From Methanolinea sp. UBA277 (GTDB taxonomy: Archaea; Halobacteriota; Methanomicrobia; Methanomicrobiales; Methanospirillaceae), in the NCBI GenBank assembly GCA_002499905.1, contig DANP01000007.1, forward strand, positions 99,964 through 111,753: a DNA stretch of 11,790 nt. The letters are read 5' to 3'. Below the pieces are notes generated by a model. It searched no databases. It had not been told where the DNA came from and saw nothing but the letters and a program-made list of their open reading frames with translations. Below, in pieces: positions 1-5,893 of this stretch. The translations under genes were made by a program, and so were the position numbers. Numbering within the stretch: position 1 is the stretch's first letter; every line of letters begins with the position of its first letter.

Positions 1-176
1 GCCTCGGTGCAGCCGAGCGACGCACCGGTTGCGAGGATGGCGTCTGCTTCAGCCGGGCTCATGATACAGCCTTCCTGTACCGGGGTCCGGAAGATGCAGT
101 ACCCGCACCGGTTGTGGCAGACGGTGGTGAGGGGGAGGAAGATGTTCTTTGCGTAGGTGATGACCTGCCTGTCCAT
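1..176 (-). CDS. cofG: 7,8-didemethyl-8-hydroxy-5-deazariboflavin synthase subunit CofG (N-terminal part)
   Basis: CofG is a radical SAM enzyme. With CofH it builds the deazaflavin chromophore Fo of coenzyme F420 from tyrosine and a ribityl-aminouracil precursor. Only the first 58 codons and part of the next lie in the window; the gene runs off the left edge. The ATG at 176-174 opens a protein starting MDRQVITYAKNIFLPLT. It continues into the radical SAM cluster motif CxxxCxxC (C20, C24, C27, in TVCHNRCGYC), which binds the 4Fe-4S cluster. The short N-terminal extension before the motif, with the sequence YAKN(I/V)F(L/I)PLT, is typical of CofG rather than CofH. No Shine-Dalgarno sequence precedes the start, but a TATA-like CTTATAAG lies about 33 nt upstream, suggesting a very short leader. 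It is divergent from cofC, another F420 gene, which supports the assignment. The missing C-terminus prevents a full check. Confidence 0.88.
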   Translation of the reverse strand, partial: MDRQVITYAKNIFLPLTTVCHNRCGYCIFRTPVQEGCIMSPAEADAILATGASLGCTE

Positions 177-205
177 GGATTCAGTATAGAGTTCTCTGCT
201 GCTCT

Positions 206-213
206 CTTATAAG
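206..213 (-). promoter_or_regulatory. TATA-like box of cofG
   Basis: CTTATAAG sits 30-37 nt upstream of the cofG ATG on the minus strand. With the usual archaeal distance of about 25 nt from TATA centre to transcription start, the mRNA would begin only a few bases before the start codon. Seen by eye; not tested. Confidence 0.45.
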
Positions 214-247
214 GGCGCGGGATCGTCCGCCGGTCCTGAACAGAGGA

Positions 248-256
248 TTTTAATTT
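248..256 (+). promoter_or_regulatory. TATA-like box of cofC
   Basis: TTTTAATTT is the only A+T-rich run ahead of cofC. Its centre is about 23 nt before the ATG at 275. No Shine-Dalgarno sequence is visible between box and start, so a leaderless transcript is likely. Confidence 0.4.
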
Positions 257-274
257 CACCTGCACCAACCCGGT

Positions 275-934
275 ATGTACGTGGCAGTCCCTGCGGTCAT
301 CCCCTTCAAACCGAAGAACCCGAAGACCCGGCTCTCCTGCGTGCTCGACCAGGACGAGCGGGAGAAGTTTGCCCAGCTGATGCTCTGCGATGTGGTGGTG
401 GCCGCCCGGGAATCCGGGTGCGAACCGTTCATCCTTGCCACCGAACCGTTCTCGTTCGGCGATACCCGCGTAGTGCAGGACGTCCGGGGCCTCAACGAGG
501 CGTTGAACGACCTTCTTTCCCGGACGCCCGGGCCGCTCCTTATCCTGATGGCCGACCTGCCGCTCACGACCCCTGACGCGATCCGGAGAGTGATCTCCAC
601 CATGGCTGATATGGCGGTGGTGCCGGGGAGGGGCGGGGGCACGAACGCTATCTTCCTCTGCCGTGCCGACCGGTTCCGGGTCAGCTACTACGGGGCCAGC
701 TTCCGGAAGCACCTGAAGATCGCCGAAGAGGCCGGGCTCTCCTGCGAGATCATCGATTCGTTCCGCATCCACACCGATGTTGACGAGAAGGAGGACCTGG
801 TGGAGCTCCTCATCCACGGTGAAGGCCTTTCAAGAGCGTACCTGGAGGAACTCGGTTTCTCCATCACCATCGAGAAAGGGCGGGTCGGGGTGGAGCGGAA
901 GCAGGACAAGGAAAGGTCTGCCGGATCGCCCTGA
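275..934 (+). CDS. cofC: 2-phospho-L-lactate guanylyltransferase CofC
   Basis: CofC couples 2-phospho-L-lactate with GTP to give lactyl-2-diphospho-5'-guanosine, the donor of the phospholactate side chain in coenzyme F420 synthesis; it is cytoplasmic. The 219-residue product has the MobA-like nucleotidyltransferase fold pattern. It opens with VAVPAVIPFKPKNPKTRLS (substrate loop, residues 3-21), followed by the metal-binding MADLPL (D94), PGRGGGTNAIFL (residues 117-128), YGASFRKH (residues 139-146) and DVDEKEDL (residues 168-175). These are the landmarks of archaeal CofC, whose members are usually 205-225 residues long. The last 18 or so residues form a basic, poorly conserved-looking tail. 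The start is taken at 275 because the conserved VAVPAVIP strand begins right there, with a TATA-like box 23 nt upstream. It is divergent from cofG. The family and reaction are secure; the natural acceptor (phospholactate versus a related phospho-acid) cannot be read from sequence. Confidence 0.93.
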   Translation: MYVAVPAVIPFKPKNPKTRLSCVLDQDEREKFAQLMLCDVVVAARESGCEPFILATEPFSFGDTRVVQDVRGLNEALNDLLSRTPGPLLILMADLPLTTPDAIRRVISTMADMAVVPGRGGGTNAIFLCRADRFRVSYYGASFRKHLKIAEEAGLSCEIIDSFRIHTDVDEKEDLVELLIHGEGLSRAYLEELGFSITIEKGRVGVERKQDKERSAGSP

Positions 935-976
935 ATTCCCACGAAGTTCCTCGTTCTTTCTGCAATGATCGCCTTA

Positions 977-991
977 CTCCGCGACGCGGAG
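977..991. promoter_or_regulatory. Palindrome upstream of the peroxiredoxin gene
   Basis: CTCCGCG-A-CGCGGAG is a perfect 7-bp inverted repeat around one base, 32-46 nt before the peroxiredoxin ATG. It directly abuts GGCTTTAACC (991-1000), whose TTTAA centre is about 27 nt from the start codon and may be a TATA box. A regulator bound here would sit at the BRE/TATA position. It could instead be a weak end-of-transcript hairpin for cofC, but no T-run follows. Confidence 0.35.
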
Positions 992-1022
992 GCTTTAACC
1001 ACCGGGCGGCGGATATTTCCCC

Positions 1023-1508
1023 ATGGACGATCTGCCGCAGAGAATCATACAGCCCGGCGATCATGCGCCGAATTTCTCGCTCAAGGACCAGAGCGACCGG
1101 ACCTTTGACCTCCTGGAGCACATGGGAGAACGGATCCTGCTCTCCTTCCACCCGCTGGCCTGGACCGGGCACTGTGCCGCCCAGATGGTCTCGCTCGAGA
1201 AGAACCGGGAGGTGCTGAAATCGCTGAACACCGTTGCAGTCGGGATCAGCGTGGATTCAATGCCCTGCAAGCGGGAGTGGGCCCGCCAGCTCGGCATCTC
1301 CCAGACGCAGCTCCTCTGTGATTTCTGGCCCCACGGGAGGGTGGCGCAGCGCTACGGCCTCTTCCGGGAGGCCAACGGCTTCTCGGAACGGGCGAATGTC
1401 ATCGTGGACGAGAAGATGGCCGTTGCCTTCGTGAAGGTCTACCCGGTCCACAGCGTCCCGGACATCACGGAGATCATCAGGTTTCTGCAGGGGAGCAAGG
1501 AAGGATAA
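1023..1508 (+). CDS. Peroxiredoxin (AhpC/TSA superfamily, AhpE/BCP-like)
   Basis: A thiol peroxidase that reduces hydrogen peroxide and organic hydroperoxides with electrons from a thioredoxin-like donor; it has no signal peptide, so it is cytoplasmic. The 161 residues show the family layout: N-terminal PGDHAPNFSLKDQ, then the active-site motif PxxxTxxC as PLAWTGHC (P44, T48, peroxidatic C51), and the conserved Arg in SERANVIVDE (R123). Two further cysteines, C82 (DSMPCKREW) and C99 (LLCDFWPHG), are present. Either could be resolving, but neither is at a position I can assign with certainty. The length fits AhpE/BCP-type enzymes and is too short for 2-Cys AhpC. The start at 1023 gives a normal N-terminus. 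No Shine-Dalgarno is seen, and a TATA-like element about 27 nt upstream suggests a leaderless mRNA. In an anaerobic methanogen the likely job is protection against oxygen exposure. It stands alone, 88 bp after cofC and on the same strand. Confidence 0.9.
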   Translation: MDDLPQRIIQPGDHAPNFSLKDQSDRTFDLLEHMGERILLSFHPLAWTGHCAAQMVSLEKNREVLKSLNTVAVGISVDSMPCKREWARQLGISQTQLLCDFWPHGRVAQRYGLFREANGFSERANVIVDEKMAVAFVKVYPVHSVPDITEIIRFLQGSKEG

Positions 1509-1744
1509 GCCGGGGGAGGTCGGAAAGGGGTGCCACGGGAAGGTCATCGGGGTTGTGCAGAGCAGAGAGAGATTGTGTATTGAAGATGGATCCCGGGAAT
1601 CAGCCGACCTGCGTCGGACATAGGCGGATAAAGTCGGCACCCTGATTCTGCCCTGATTCCGGCTCATTTCGGGCATATTTGTCCGGGCATCTGCATTTCC
1701 ATCGGAAACCATGTCCACGCTCATGGAATTTATCTTTCATATCA

Positions 1745-1763
1745 CGTATTTTTAGAAAATACG
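1745..1763. repeat. Perfect 8-bp A+T-rich inverted repeat
   Basis: CGTATTTT-TAG-AAAATACG. As RNA this is a tight hairpin with a 3-nt loop and no T-run after it; as DNA it resembles a dimeric regulator site. No gene start lies close enough to assign a target. Confidence 0.4.
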
Positions 1764-1950
1764 AATAATTCTCGGGTTAAAAACGTGCTCTTTATCACCG
1801 TTCCTCTGGAGGGTGATGTGCAGGTGTAGTTTCTATCGACCCCCCGGGAGATTTTCCCTGAAAAAGCCTCTGTGGAGGTCTTTAACGAGCCCGGGGTGAA
1901 GGAAAAAGAAAACGATAAATTTTGGTTATTTTAGGATCTGGGTATAAAAG

Positions 1951-1977
1951 AAGGTTTAATGTGACAAAATTAACCTT
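1951..1977 (-). terminator. Probable terminator of the glyA-folD-folP-cofE operon
   Basis: Read on the minus strand about 54 nt past the cofE stop, AAGGTTAAT pairs with ATTAAACCTT (one bulged base) around an 8-nt loop. It is followed by the T-rich CTTTTATACC. Archaeal termination mainly needs the T-rich stretch, so the hairpin may add to it or protect the 3' end. On the plus strand the same bases read TATAAAAG (1943-1950), which could be mistaken for a TATA box. Confidence 0.4.
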
Positions 1978-2030
1978 TCACCTGCTTTCGCGGCATACCC
2001 TCACTACGACAGATGAAACAACATAGGGGC

Positions 2031-2798
2031 TCAGTCCCGCTGTTTCAGCAGTCCCATGAACAGGCACTCATCGGCATCGATGGCCTCGATGCCTTCGTAG
2101 TCACCGACCGGGATGCCGAGCCCCCGCAGGACCGCTGCCGGGGTGCACTCGTCCGCCTCACCCATCACGATCTCTGCGGCGGAGGCGATGTTGTCGGCCA
2201 GGGCCTGCTTGGTGACCTCCAGGGTGCGGCCGAAGAGGTCGGACCTCCCCCGGATGTCGATGACCGCTGGAATCCCGGAGCACCCGATGGCCACCCCGCT
2301 GCACCCGGCCCGCATGGCATGGGTGCGGGAGTCGGCGATGATCACCCCGATCCGTGCGCCGGTCCGTTTTCGCACCACCTCCCGGATCTGCCGGGCGCTC
2401 GCATCAGGATCTTTGGGGAGGAGCACCACGGTTCCCGGCGGTGCGTTGGAGGCATCGATCCCGGCATTGGGCAGCAGGGTGCCGCCTTTCATGCAGAGCA
2501 GGAAGCCGGGGATGCCGCCGACGACGGTATCGCTCTCACCGGTTACCACTTCCACCAGCCGGGGGTCCATCCCGTACCGCTCTCCGGTCCGGACCGCCTC
2601 CTCACCGGGGACTACTGATGCCAGCTCCACCACCGCCCCCTCGGCCGTCGCCACCGCGGTCTCTGCGATGACCAGGATATCGCCATCCCTGAAGGACTGT
2701 GCGTCTGATCCGGCAATCCCCGCGATGAAGGCTTCTGCCAGGTCGTCCCCGGGCATAATGATCCTGGTCCGGATCCCGACGGTCAGGAAGGAGCTCAT
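2031..2798 (-). CDS. cofE: Coenzyme F420-0:L-glutamate ligase CofE
   Basis: CofE uses GTP to add L-glutamate to F420-0 and then further gamma-linked glutamates, giving F420-1, F420-2 and so on. The 255-residue product matches the family length (about 250) and landmarks: RDGDILVIAETAVATAEG (residues 37-54), LLPNAGIDASNAPPG (108-122), VLLPKDPDASA (125-135), IIADSRTHAMRAGCSGVAIG (153-172) and DLFGRTLEVTKQALADNIASAAEIVMGEA (187-215). The last carries the Asp/Asn-rich metal and substrate region. The segment AETAVATAEG has Ala-Thr where many homologues carry Ser-Lys before the Glu-Gly. The start ATG overlaps the folP stop by four bases (ATGA, 2798-2795), so the two are translationally coupled. It is the last gene of the glyA-folD-folP-cofE operon and far from cofC/cofG in orientation, though only about 1.1 kb from cofC. 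The family is secure; an extra role on other pterin or folate substrates is only a possibility. Confidence 0.92.
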   Translation of the reverse strand: MSSFLTVGIRTRIIMPGDDLAEAFIAGIAGSDAQSFRDGDILVIAETAVATAEGAVVELASVVPGEEAVRTGERYGMDPRLVEVVTGESDTVVGGIPGFLLCMKGGTLLPNAGIDASNAPPGTVVLLPKDPDASARQIREVVRKRTGARIGVIIADSRTHAMRAGCSGVAIGCSGIPAVIDIRGRSDLFGRTLEVTKQALADNIASAAEIVMGEADECTPAAVLRGLGIPVGDYEGIEAIDADECLFMGLLKQRD

Positions 2799-3607
2799 GG
2801 CCGGTCCACCACCCGCGATGCCGTCCGGATAACCTCGGCGGTATCGTGTACGTCATGGGTGCGGACCACGTCCGCCCCCTTCCCGATGAGGAGAGCGGTC
2901 ATGGCGAGCGAGGCGGCCAGCCGCTCTTCTGGAGGCTGGTTCCCGGGTTCGCCGAGGAAGGTCTTCCGGGAGACAGCTGCGAGCAGGGGGCGTCCGAAGC
3001 GGGAAAACTCCCCGAAGTGCCGGCAGAGCTCCCAGTCGAGGACCGTGGTCCGCTCCGGTGCCCAGAGGCCGATGGCCGGGTCGAGGACGTAGCTGTCGAT
3101 CCCGGCATCGGCGCACCGTGAGACGACGAGATCGAGGGCGGCGAAGGTCCCGGCGAGCGTGGTCGAGTCTCCCGGCTGCCGGTCCGATGCCATCAGGAAT
3201 GCCGGCAGGCCGGCATCGGCGACCAGGCGGGCGTAGGCAGGGTCCCGGAGGCCCGAGATGTCATTTACCGCATGGATGTCGTGGGAGCAGCAGCGCTCAA
3301 GGACCGAGGCATGCATGGTGTCCACGGAAACGGGGATGCCGGAGCCGTCGAGTTCACCGAGCGCCTGTTCCATCCGTTCAGCCTCCACCTGCTCTGAGAT
3401 CGGGGGAGAGCCGGGTGCGGTGCTCCGTGCCCCGAGGTCGATGATATCGGCCCCGGACGCGACCATGTCCGCGGCACGGCAGAGGATGGTCCCGGAACAG
3501 ACGTAGGAGCCCTTGTAGAAGGACTCGGGGCTGCAGTTGATCACTCCCATCAGCCGGACCGGCTCATCCCTCCCTATCGGGATCCCCTTTACCCGGCATC
3601 GGGACAT
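2795..3607 (-). CDS. folP: Dihydropteroate synthase homologue (archaeal type)
   Basis: Members of this TIM-barrel family join a hydroxymethyl-dihydropterin diphosphate to an arylamine: p-aminobenzoate for folate, or a ribofuranosyl-aniline phosphate for methanopterin. The 270-residue protein keeps the DHPS landmarks in order: MGVINCSPESF (N24), GADIIDLGARSTAPG (T63), VSVDTMHASV (D96), AVNDISG (N115), DPAIGLW (D176), AAVSRKTFLG (K215) and VVRTHDVHDT (R249, H251). The Arg that follows the Ser-Thr of bacterial enzymes (ESTRPG) is Ala here (RSTAPG), a variation in the sulfonamide/arylamine-side loop that I associate with archaeal members. The ATG at 3607 overlaps the folD stop by 19 nt, and the 3' end overlaps cofE by 4 nt. 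A start slightly downstream is possible because the first conserved strand begins near residue 18. Placement beside glyA and folD favours a folate-type product, but the substrate cannot be settled from sequence. Confidence 0.85.
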   Translation of the reverse strand: MSRCRVKGIPIGRDEPVRLMGVINCSPESFYKGSYVCSGTILCRAADMVASGADIIDLGARSTAPGSPPISEQVEAERMEQALGELDGSGIPVSVDTMHASVLERCCSHDIHAVNDISGLRDPAYARLVADAGLPAFLMASDRQPGDSTTLAGTFAALDLVVSRCADAGIDSYVLDPAIGLWAPERTTVLDWELCRHFGEFSRFGRPLLAAVSRKTFLGEPGNQPPEERLAASLAMTALLIGKGADVVRTHDVHDTAEVIRTASRVVDRP

Positions 3608-4431
3608 AGCGACCGCTTCGCAGCGAGGAAGGTGTTCTCCATCAGGGTGGCGATGGTCATGGGGCCGACACCGCCCGGGACCGGGGTGATGGCCGATGCC
3701 CGGTCTTTCACCCGGTCGAAATCGACATCTCCGCAGAGCACTCCGTCAACCCGGTTTGTGCCCACATCGATGACCACCGCACCCGCCTTCACCATGGACG
3801 GACCGACGAACCGGGCCCTCCCGATGGCTACCACCAGGAGGTCGGCCTGCGAGGTGACGGCCGCAAGGTCGCGGGTCTTCGAGTGGCAGGTGGTGACCGT
3901 GGCGTCCCGCGAGAGGAGCAGGGCTCCCATGGGCCGGCCAACCTCGATGCTCCGTCCCACCACCACGGCATGCATACCGGCCGGGTCGAAGCCGTACTCG
4001 TCAAGGAGGTTCATGATGCCGAGCGGGGTGCAGGGGGCAAAGACCGGGTGCCCGGAGAAGAGCCGGCCGAGGTTCTCGGGGTGGAACCCGTCCACGTCTT
4101 TGGCCGGGGAGACCGATTCGATCACCTGCAGGGTGTCGATCTGCGGAGGGAGGGGGAGCTGGACCAGGATCCCCGAGATGTCCGGGTCATGGTTGAGGGC
4201 GGTTACTTCCCGGACCACCTCCGCGGTCGTGGCGCTGCCGGGCAGGGTGATTCCCACCGAGCCGATGTGCACCTGTTCACAGGCCGCATGCTTCATCCGG
4301 ACGTAGAGCTCGGATGCCGGGTCATTGCCGACGATGACCGTAGCGAGGCGGGGGGCAAGATCGGATTCGTCGATCTCTTCCCGGAGGAGTTCGATCCGCT
4401 TTTCCCGGACCCTGGTTCCGTCGAGGATCAT
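3589..4431 (-). CDS. folD: Bifunctional methylene-H4folate dehydrogenase / methenyl-H4folate cyclohydrolase FolD
   Basis: FolD oxidises 5,10-methylene-tetrahydrofolate to methenyl-tetrahydrofolate with NAD(P)+ and hydrolyses it to 10-formyl-tetrahydrofolate. The 280-residue product has the usual length and every main landmark: VGNDPASELYVRMKHAAC, with the catalytic pair Y43 and K47; GILVQLPLPPQID (residues 87-99); PAKDVDGFHPENLGRL (109-124); PCTPLGIM (133-140); the Rossmann nucleotide site VVVGRSIEVGRPMGALLL (156-173); VVIDVGTNRVDG (219-230); and ITPVPGGVGPMTIATLMENT (248-267). The ATG at 4431 lies one base past the glyA stop, so the genes are coupled, and its 3' end overlaps folP by 19 nt. 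Most methanogens carry C1 units on methanopterin with Mtd/Mch. FolD with GlyA therefore points to a separate biosynthetic folate-type C1 pool, as known for Methanosarcina barkeri. The family call is firm; pterin preference is inferred. Confidence 0.96.
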   Translation of the reverse strand: MILDGTRVREKRIELLREEIDESDLAPRLATVIVGNDPASELYVRMKHAACEQVHIGSVGITLPGSATTAEVVREVTALNHDPDISGILVQLPLPPQIDTLQVIESVSPAKDVDGFHPENLGRLFSGHPVFAPCTPLGIMNLLDEYGFDPAGMHAVVVGRSIEVGRPMGALLLSRDATVTTCHSKTRDLAAVTSQADLLVVAIGRARFVGPSMVKAGAVVIDVGTNRVDGVLCGDVDFDRVKDRASAITPVPGGVGPMTIATLMENTFLAAKRSLCPDAG

Positions 4432-4432
4432 G

Positions 4433-5671
4433 TCACTCAGGGTAGAGGGGATAGGTCTGCGCCATCGCCGTCACTTCGGTGCCGACCTTCCGCACCAGCG
4501 CCTCGTTCGAGGTGTCCTTCAGGATCGCTGCGATCCAGCGCCCGATCTGTCGCATCTCCGCTTCTTTCATGCCCCGGGAGGTCACCGCCGGGGTCCCGAT
4601 CCGGAGTCCGCTGGTCACGAAGGGGCTCCGGTTCTCGTTCGGGATGGTGTTCTTGTTGACCGTGATGTGGGCCTTCCCGAGCACCGTCTCGGCCTCAAGG
4701 CCGGTGATGGAAAGATTGGTCAGATCCAGGAGGATCAGGTGGTTGTCCGTCCCTCCCGAGACCAGGCGGAGGTCCGCCTCTTCCAGGACTTCTGCCATTG
4801 CCCGGGAGTTCTTCACGATCTGGCGGCTGTAATCGGTGAATGACGGCTGCAGGGCCTCCCTGAAACAGACCGCCTTGGCGGTGATGGTATGCATCAGGGG
4901 ACCGCCCTGCATCCCCGGGAAGACCGCTTTGTCGATGGCCTGCCCGAATTCTGTGTCGCACATGATCGCTCCTCCCCGGGGTCCGCGGAGGGTCTTGTGG
5001 GTGGTGGTGGTGGTGAAATTGGTCACCCCGACCGAGGTGGGGTGCACCCCGGTCGCACAGAGGCCGGCGATGTGGGCGATGTCGGCCATGCAGTATGCGT
5101 CCACCCCGTCGGCGATCTCCTGGAAGGCTGCAAAGTCGATGGTCCGGGGATAGGCGGAAGCCCCGCAGATCAGGATCTTCGGCTTCTCCTTCCGGGCGAT
5201 CTCCTCAACGACACCGTAATCGATAGTCTCTGACTCCGGGTCCACCCCGTACTGCACCACCCGGTAGAACTGGCCGGTGAAGCTGACCGGTGACCCGTGC
5301 GAGAGGTGGCCTCCCTGGGTGAGCTTCATGCTCATCAGGGTCTCCCCCAGCTTCATGAACCCGAAATACACCGCCATGTTGGCCTGGGTGCCGGAGTGCG
5401 GCTGCACGTTGGCATGACCGGCGCCGAACAGCTCCTTCAACCGGTCGCGGGCGAGGTTCTCGGCCATGTCATGGAACTCGCATCCCCCGTAGTAGCGCTT
5501 CCCCGGGTAGCCTTCGGCATATTTGTTGGTCATGATCGACCCCATCGCCTCAAGGACGGCCCTGCTGACCAGGTTCTCGGAGGCGATGAGCTCGAGCCCG
5601 TTCACCTGGCGTTGTCGTTCTTTCTCTATGATATCGGCAATCTCACGATCAGTCGAAGCCAGATAGGACAT
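4433..5671 (-). CDS. glyA: Serine hydroxymethyltransferase
   Basis: A PLP enzyme that interconverts serine and glycine while moving a one-carbon unit to or from a tetrahydropterin. The 412 residues match bacterial and archaeal GlyA: LELIASENLVSRAVLEAMGS near the N-terminus (residues 26-45), NKYAEGYPGKRYYGGCEF (49-66), NVQPHSGTQANMAVY (88-102), MADIAHIAGLCATGVHP with D197 and H200 at the cofactor, TTTTHKTLRGPRGG with the PLP-binding K226, TDNHLILLDL (308-317) and SGLRIGTPAVTSRGM, with R357 as the likely substrate-carboxylate Arg. The ATG at 5671 precedes a standard N-terminus. It is the first gene of the minus-strand operon glyA-folD-folP-cofE and is transcribed away from the smc operon. Its TATA box is not clear; the A+T-rich stretch at about 5696-5712 is the best candidate. 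The neighbouring FolD suggests the acceptor is tetrahydrofolate, but some archaeal enzymes use methanopterin. Confidence 0.97.
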   Translation of the reverse strand: MSYLASTDREIADIIEKERQRQVNGLELIASENLVSRAVLEAMGSIMTNKYAEGYPGKRYYGGCEFHDMAENLARDRLKELFGAGHANVQPHSGTQANMAVYFGFMKLGETLMSMKLTQGGHLSHGSPVSFTGQFYRVVQYGVDPESETIDYGVVEEIARKEKPKILICGASAYPRTIDFAAFQEIADGVDAYCMADIAHIAGLCATGVHPTSVGVTNFTTTTTHKTLRGPRGGAIMCDTEFGQAIDKAVFPGMQGGPLMHTITAKAVCFREALQPSFTDYSRQIVKNSRAMAEVLEEADLRLVSGGTDNHLILLDLTNLSITGLEAETVLGKAHITVNKNTIPNENRSPFVTSGLRIGTPAVTSRGMKEAEMRQIGRWIAAILKDTSNEALVRKVGTEVTAMAQTYPLYPE

Positions 5672-5757
5672 GTAAAAAAAGGTCGTCCCTGATCAGGTAA
5701 TACTCTTTTTGCTTCCCGGAGGAAAAACGCCGGGATCGGGCGGGATTTCAGCGGTTG

Positions 5758-5784
5758 CGGAAGGCCCCCGCGGGGGATCTTCCG
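5758..5784. repeat. G+C-rich dyad between glyA and the smc operon
   Basis: CGGAAG (5758-5763) pairs with CTTCCG (5779-5784) around the 12-bp perfect palindrome CCCCCGCGGGGG (5765-5776), with a small internal loop. It lies about 90 bp upstream of glyA and about 110 bp upstream of the coiled-coil gene. It could be a regulator site shared by both promoters, or fold in a long glyA leader. Confidence 0.4.
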
Positions 5785-5850
5785 GACAGGGAGGGATCGA
5801 TCAGGAAAAACGGGTGTTTCTTGACAATCTGACCGAGAAATGGGAGCATA

Positions 5851-5869
5851 ATTATTATAGGGTAATAAT
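5851..5869 (+). promoter_or_regulatory. Promoter region and dyad of the coiled-coil/smc/scpA operon
   Basis: AATTATTATAGGG supplies a TATA-like box about 25 nt before a predicted transcription start near 5881, just ahead of the GAGGG ribosome-binding site (5885-5888 core). The same bases form a perfect inverted repeat ATTATTA-TAGGG-TAATAAT, so a repressor could cover the TATA box. The A+T content makes a chance dyad possible. Confidence 0.4.
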
Positions 5870-5893
5870 CCATGACTATCATTGAGGGTTCTG

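Larger units (their letters stand above)
1509..2030. other. Intergenic region with several inverted repeats
   Basis: No convincing protein or tRNA gene is seen between the peroxiredoxin stop and the end of the convergent glyA operon. The stretch becomes A+T-rich after about 1700. Visible structure: GGAATCAG (1596-1603) pairs with CTGATTCC (1653-1660) and encloses the hairpin CCGAC/GTCGG (1604-1608/1613-1617). CCTGATTC is directly repeated at 1641 and 1652. CGTATTTT/AAAATACG (1745-1752/1756-1763) is a perfect 8-bp inverted repeat. ATCACC/GGTGAT (1794-1799/1812-1817) and AAAGCCTC/GAGGTCTTT (1863-1870/1875-1883, one bulge) are further hairpins. It may hold the 3' ends of two convergent transcripts, a small RNA, or both. 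Confidence 0.5.

Noticed and set aside
1943..1950. TATAAAAG as a plus-strand promoter
   Set aside because: No plus-strand gene follows, only the antisense side of cofE. Its T-rich complement fits the end of the cofE transcript better.
2013..2618. 201-codon plus-strand frame (and other long plus-strand frames to 5692)
   Set aside because: They lie antisense to cofE, folP, folD and glyA, which have full family matches; open antisense frames are expected at this G+C content.
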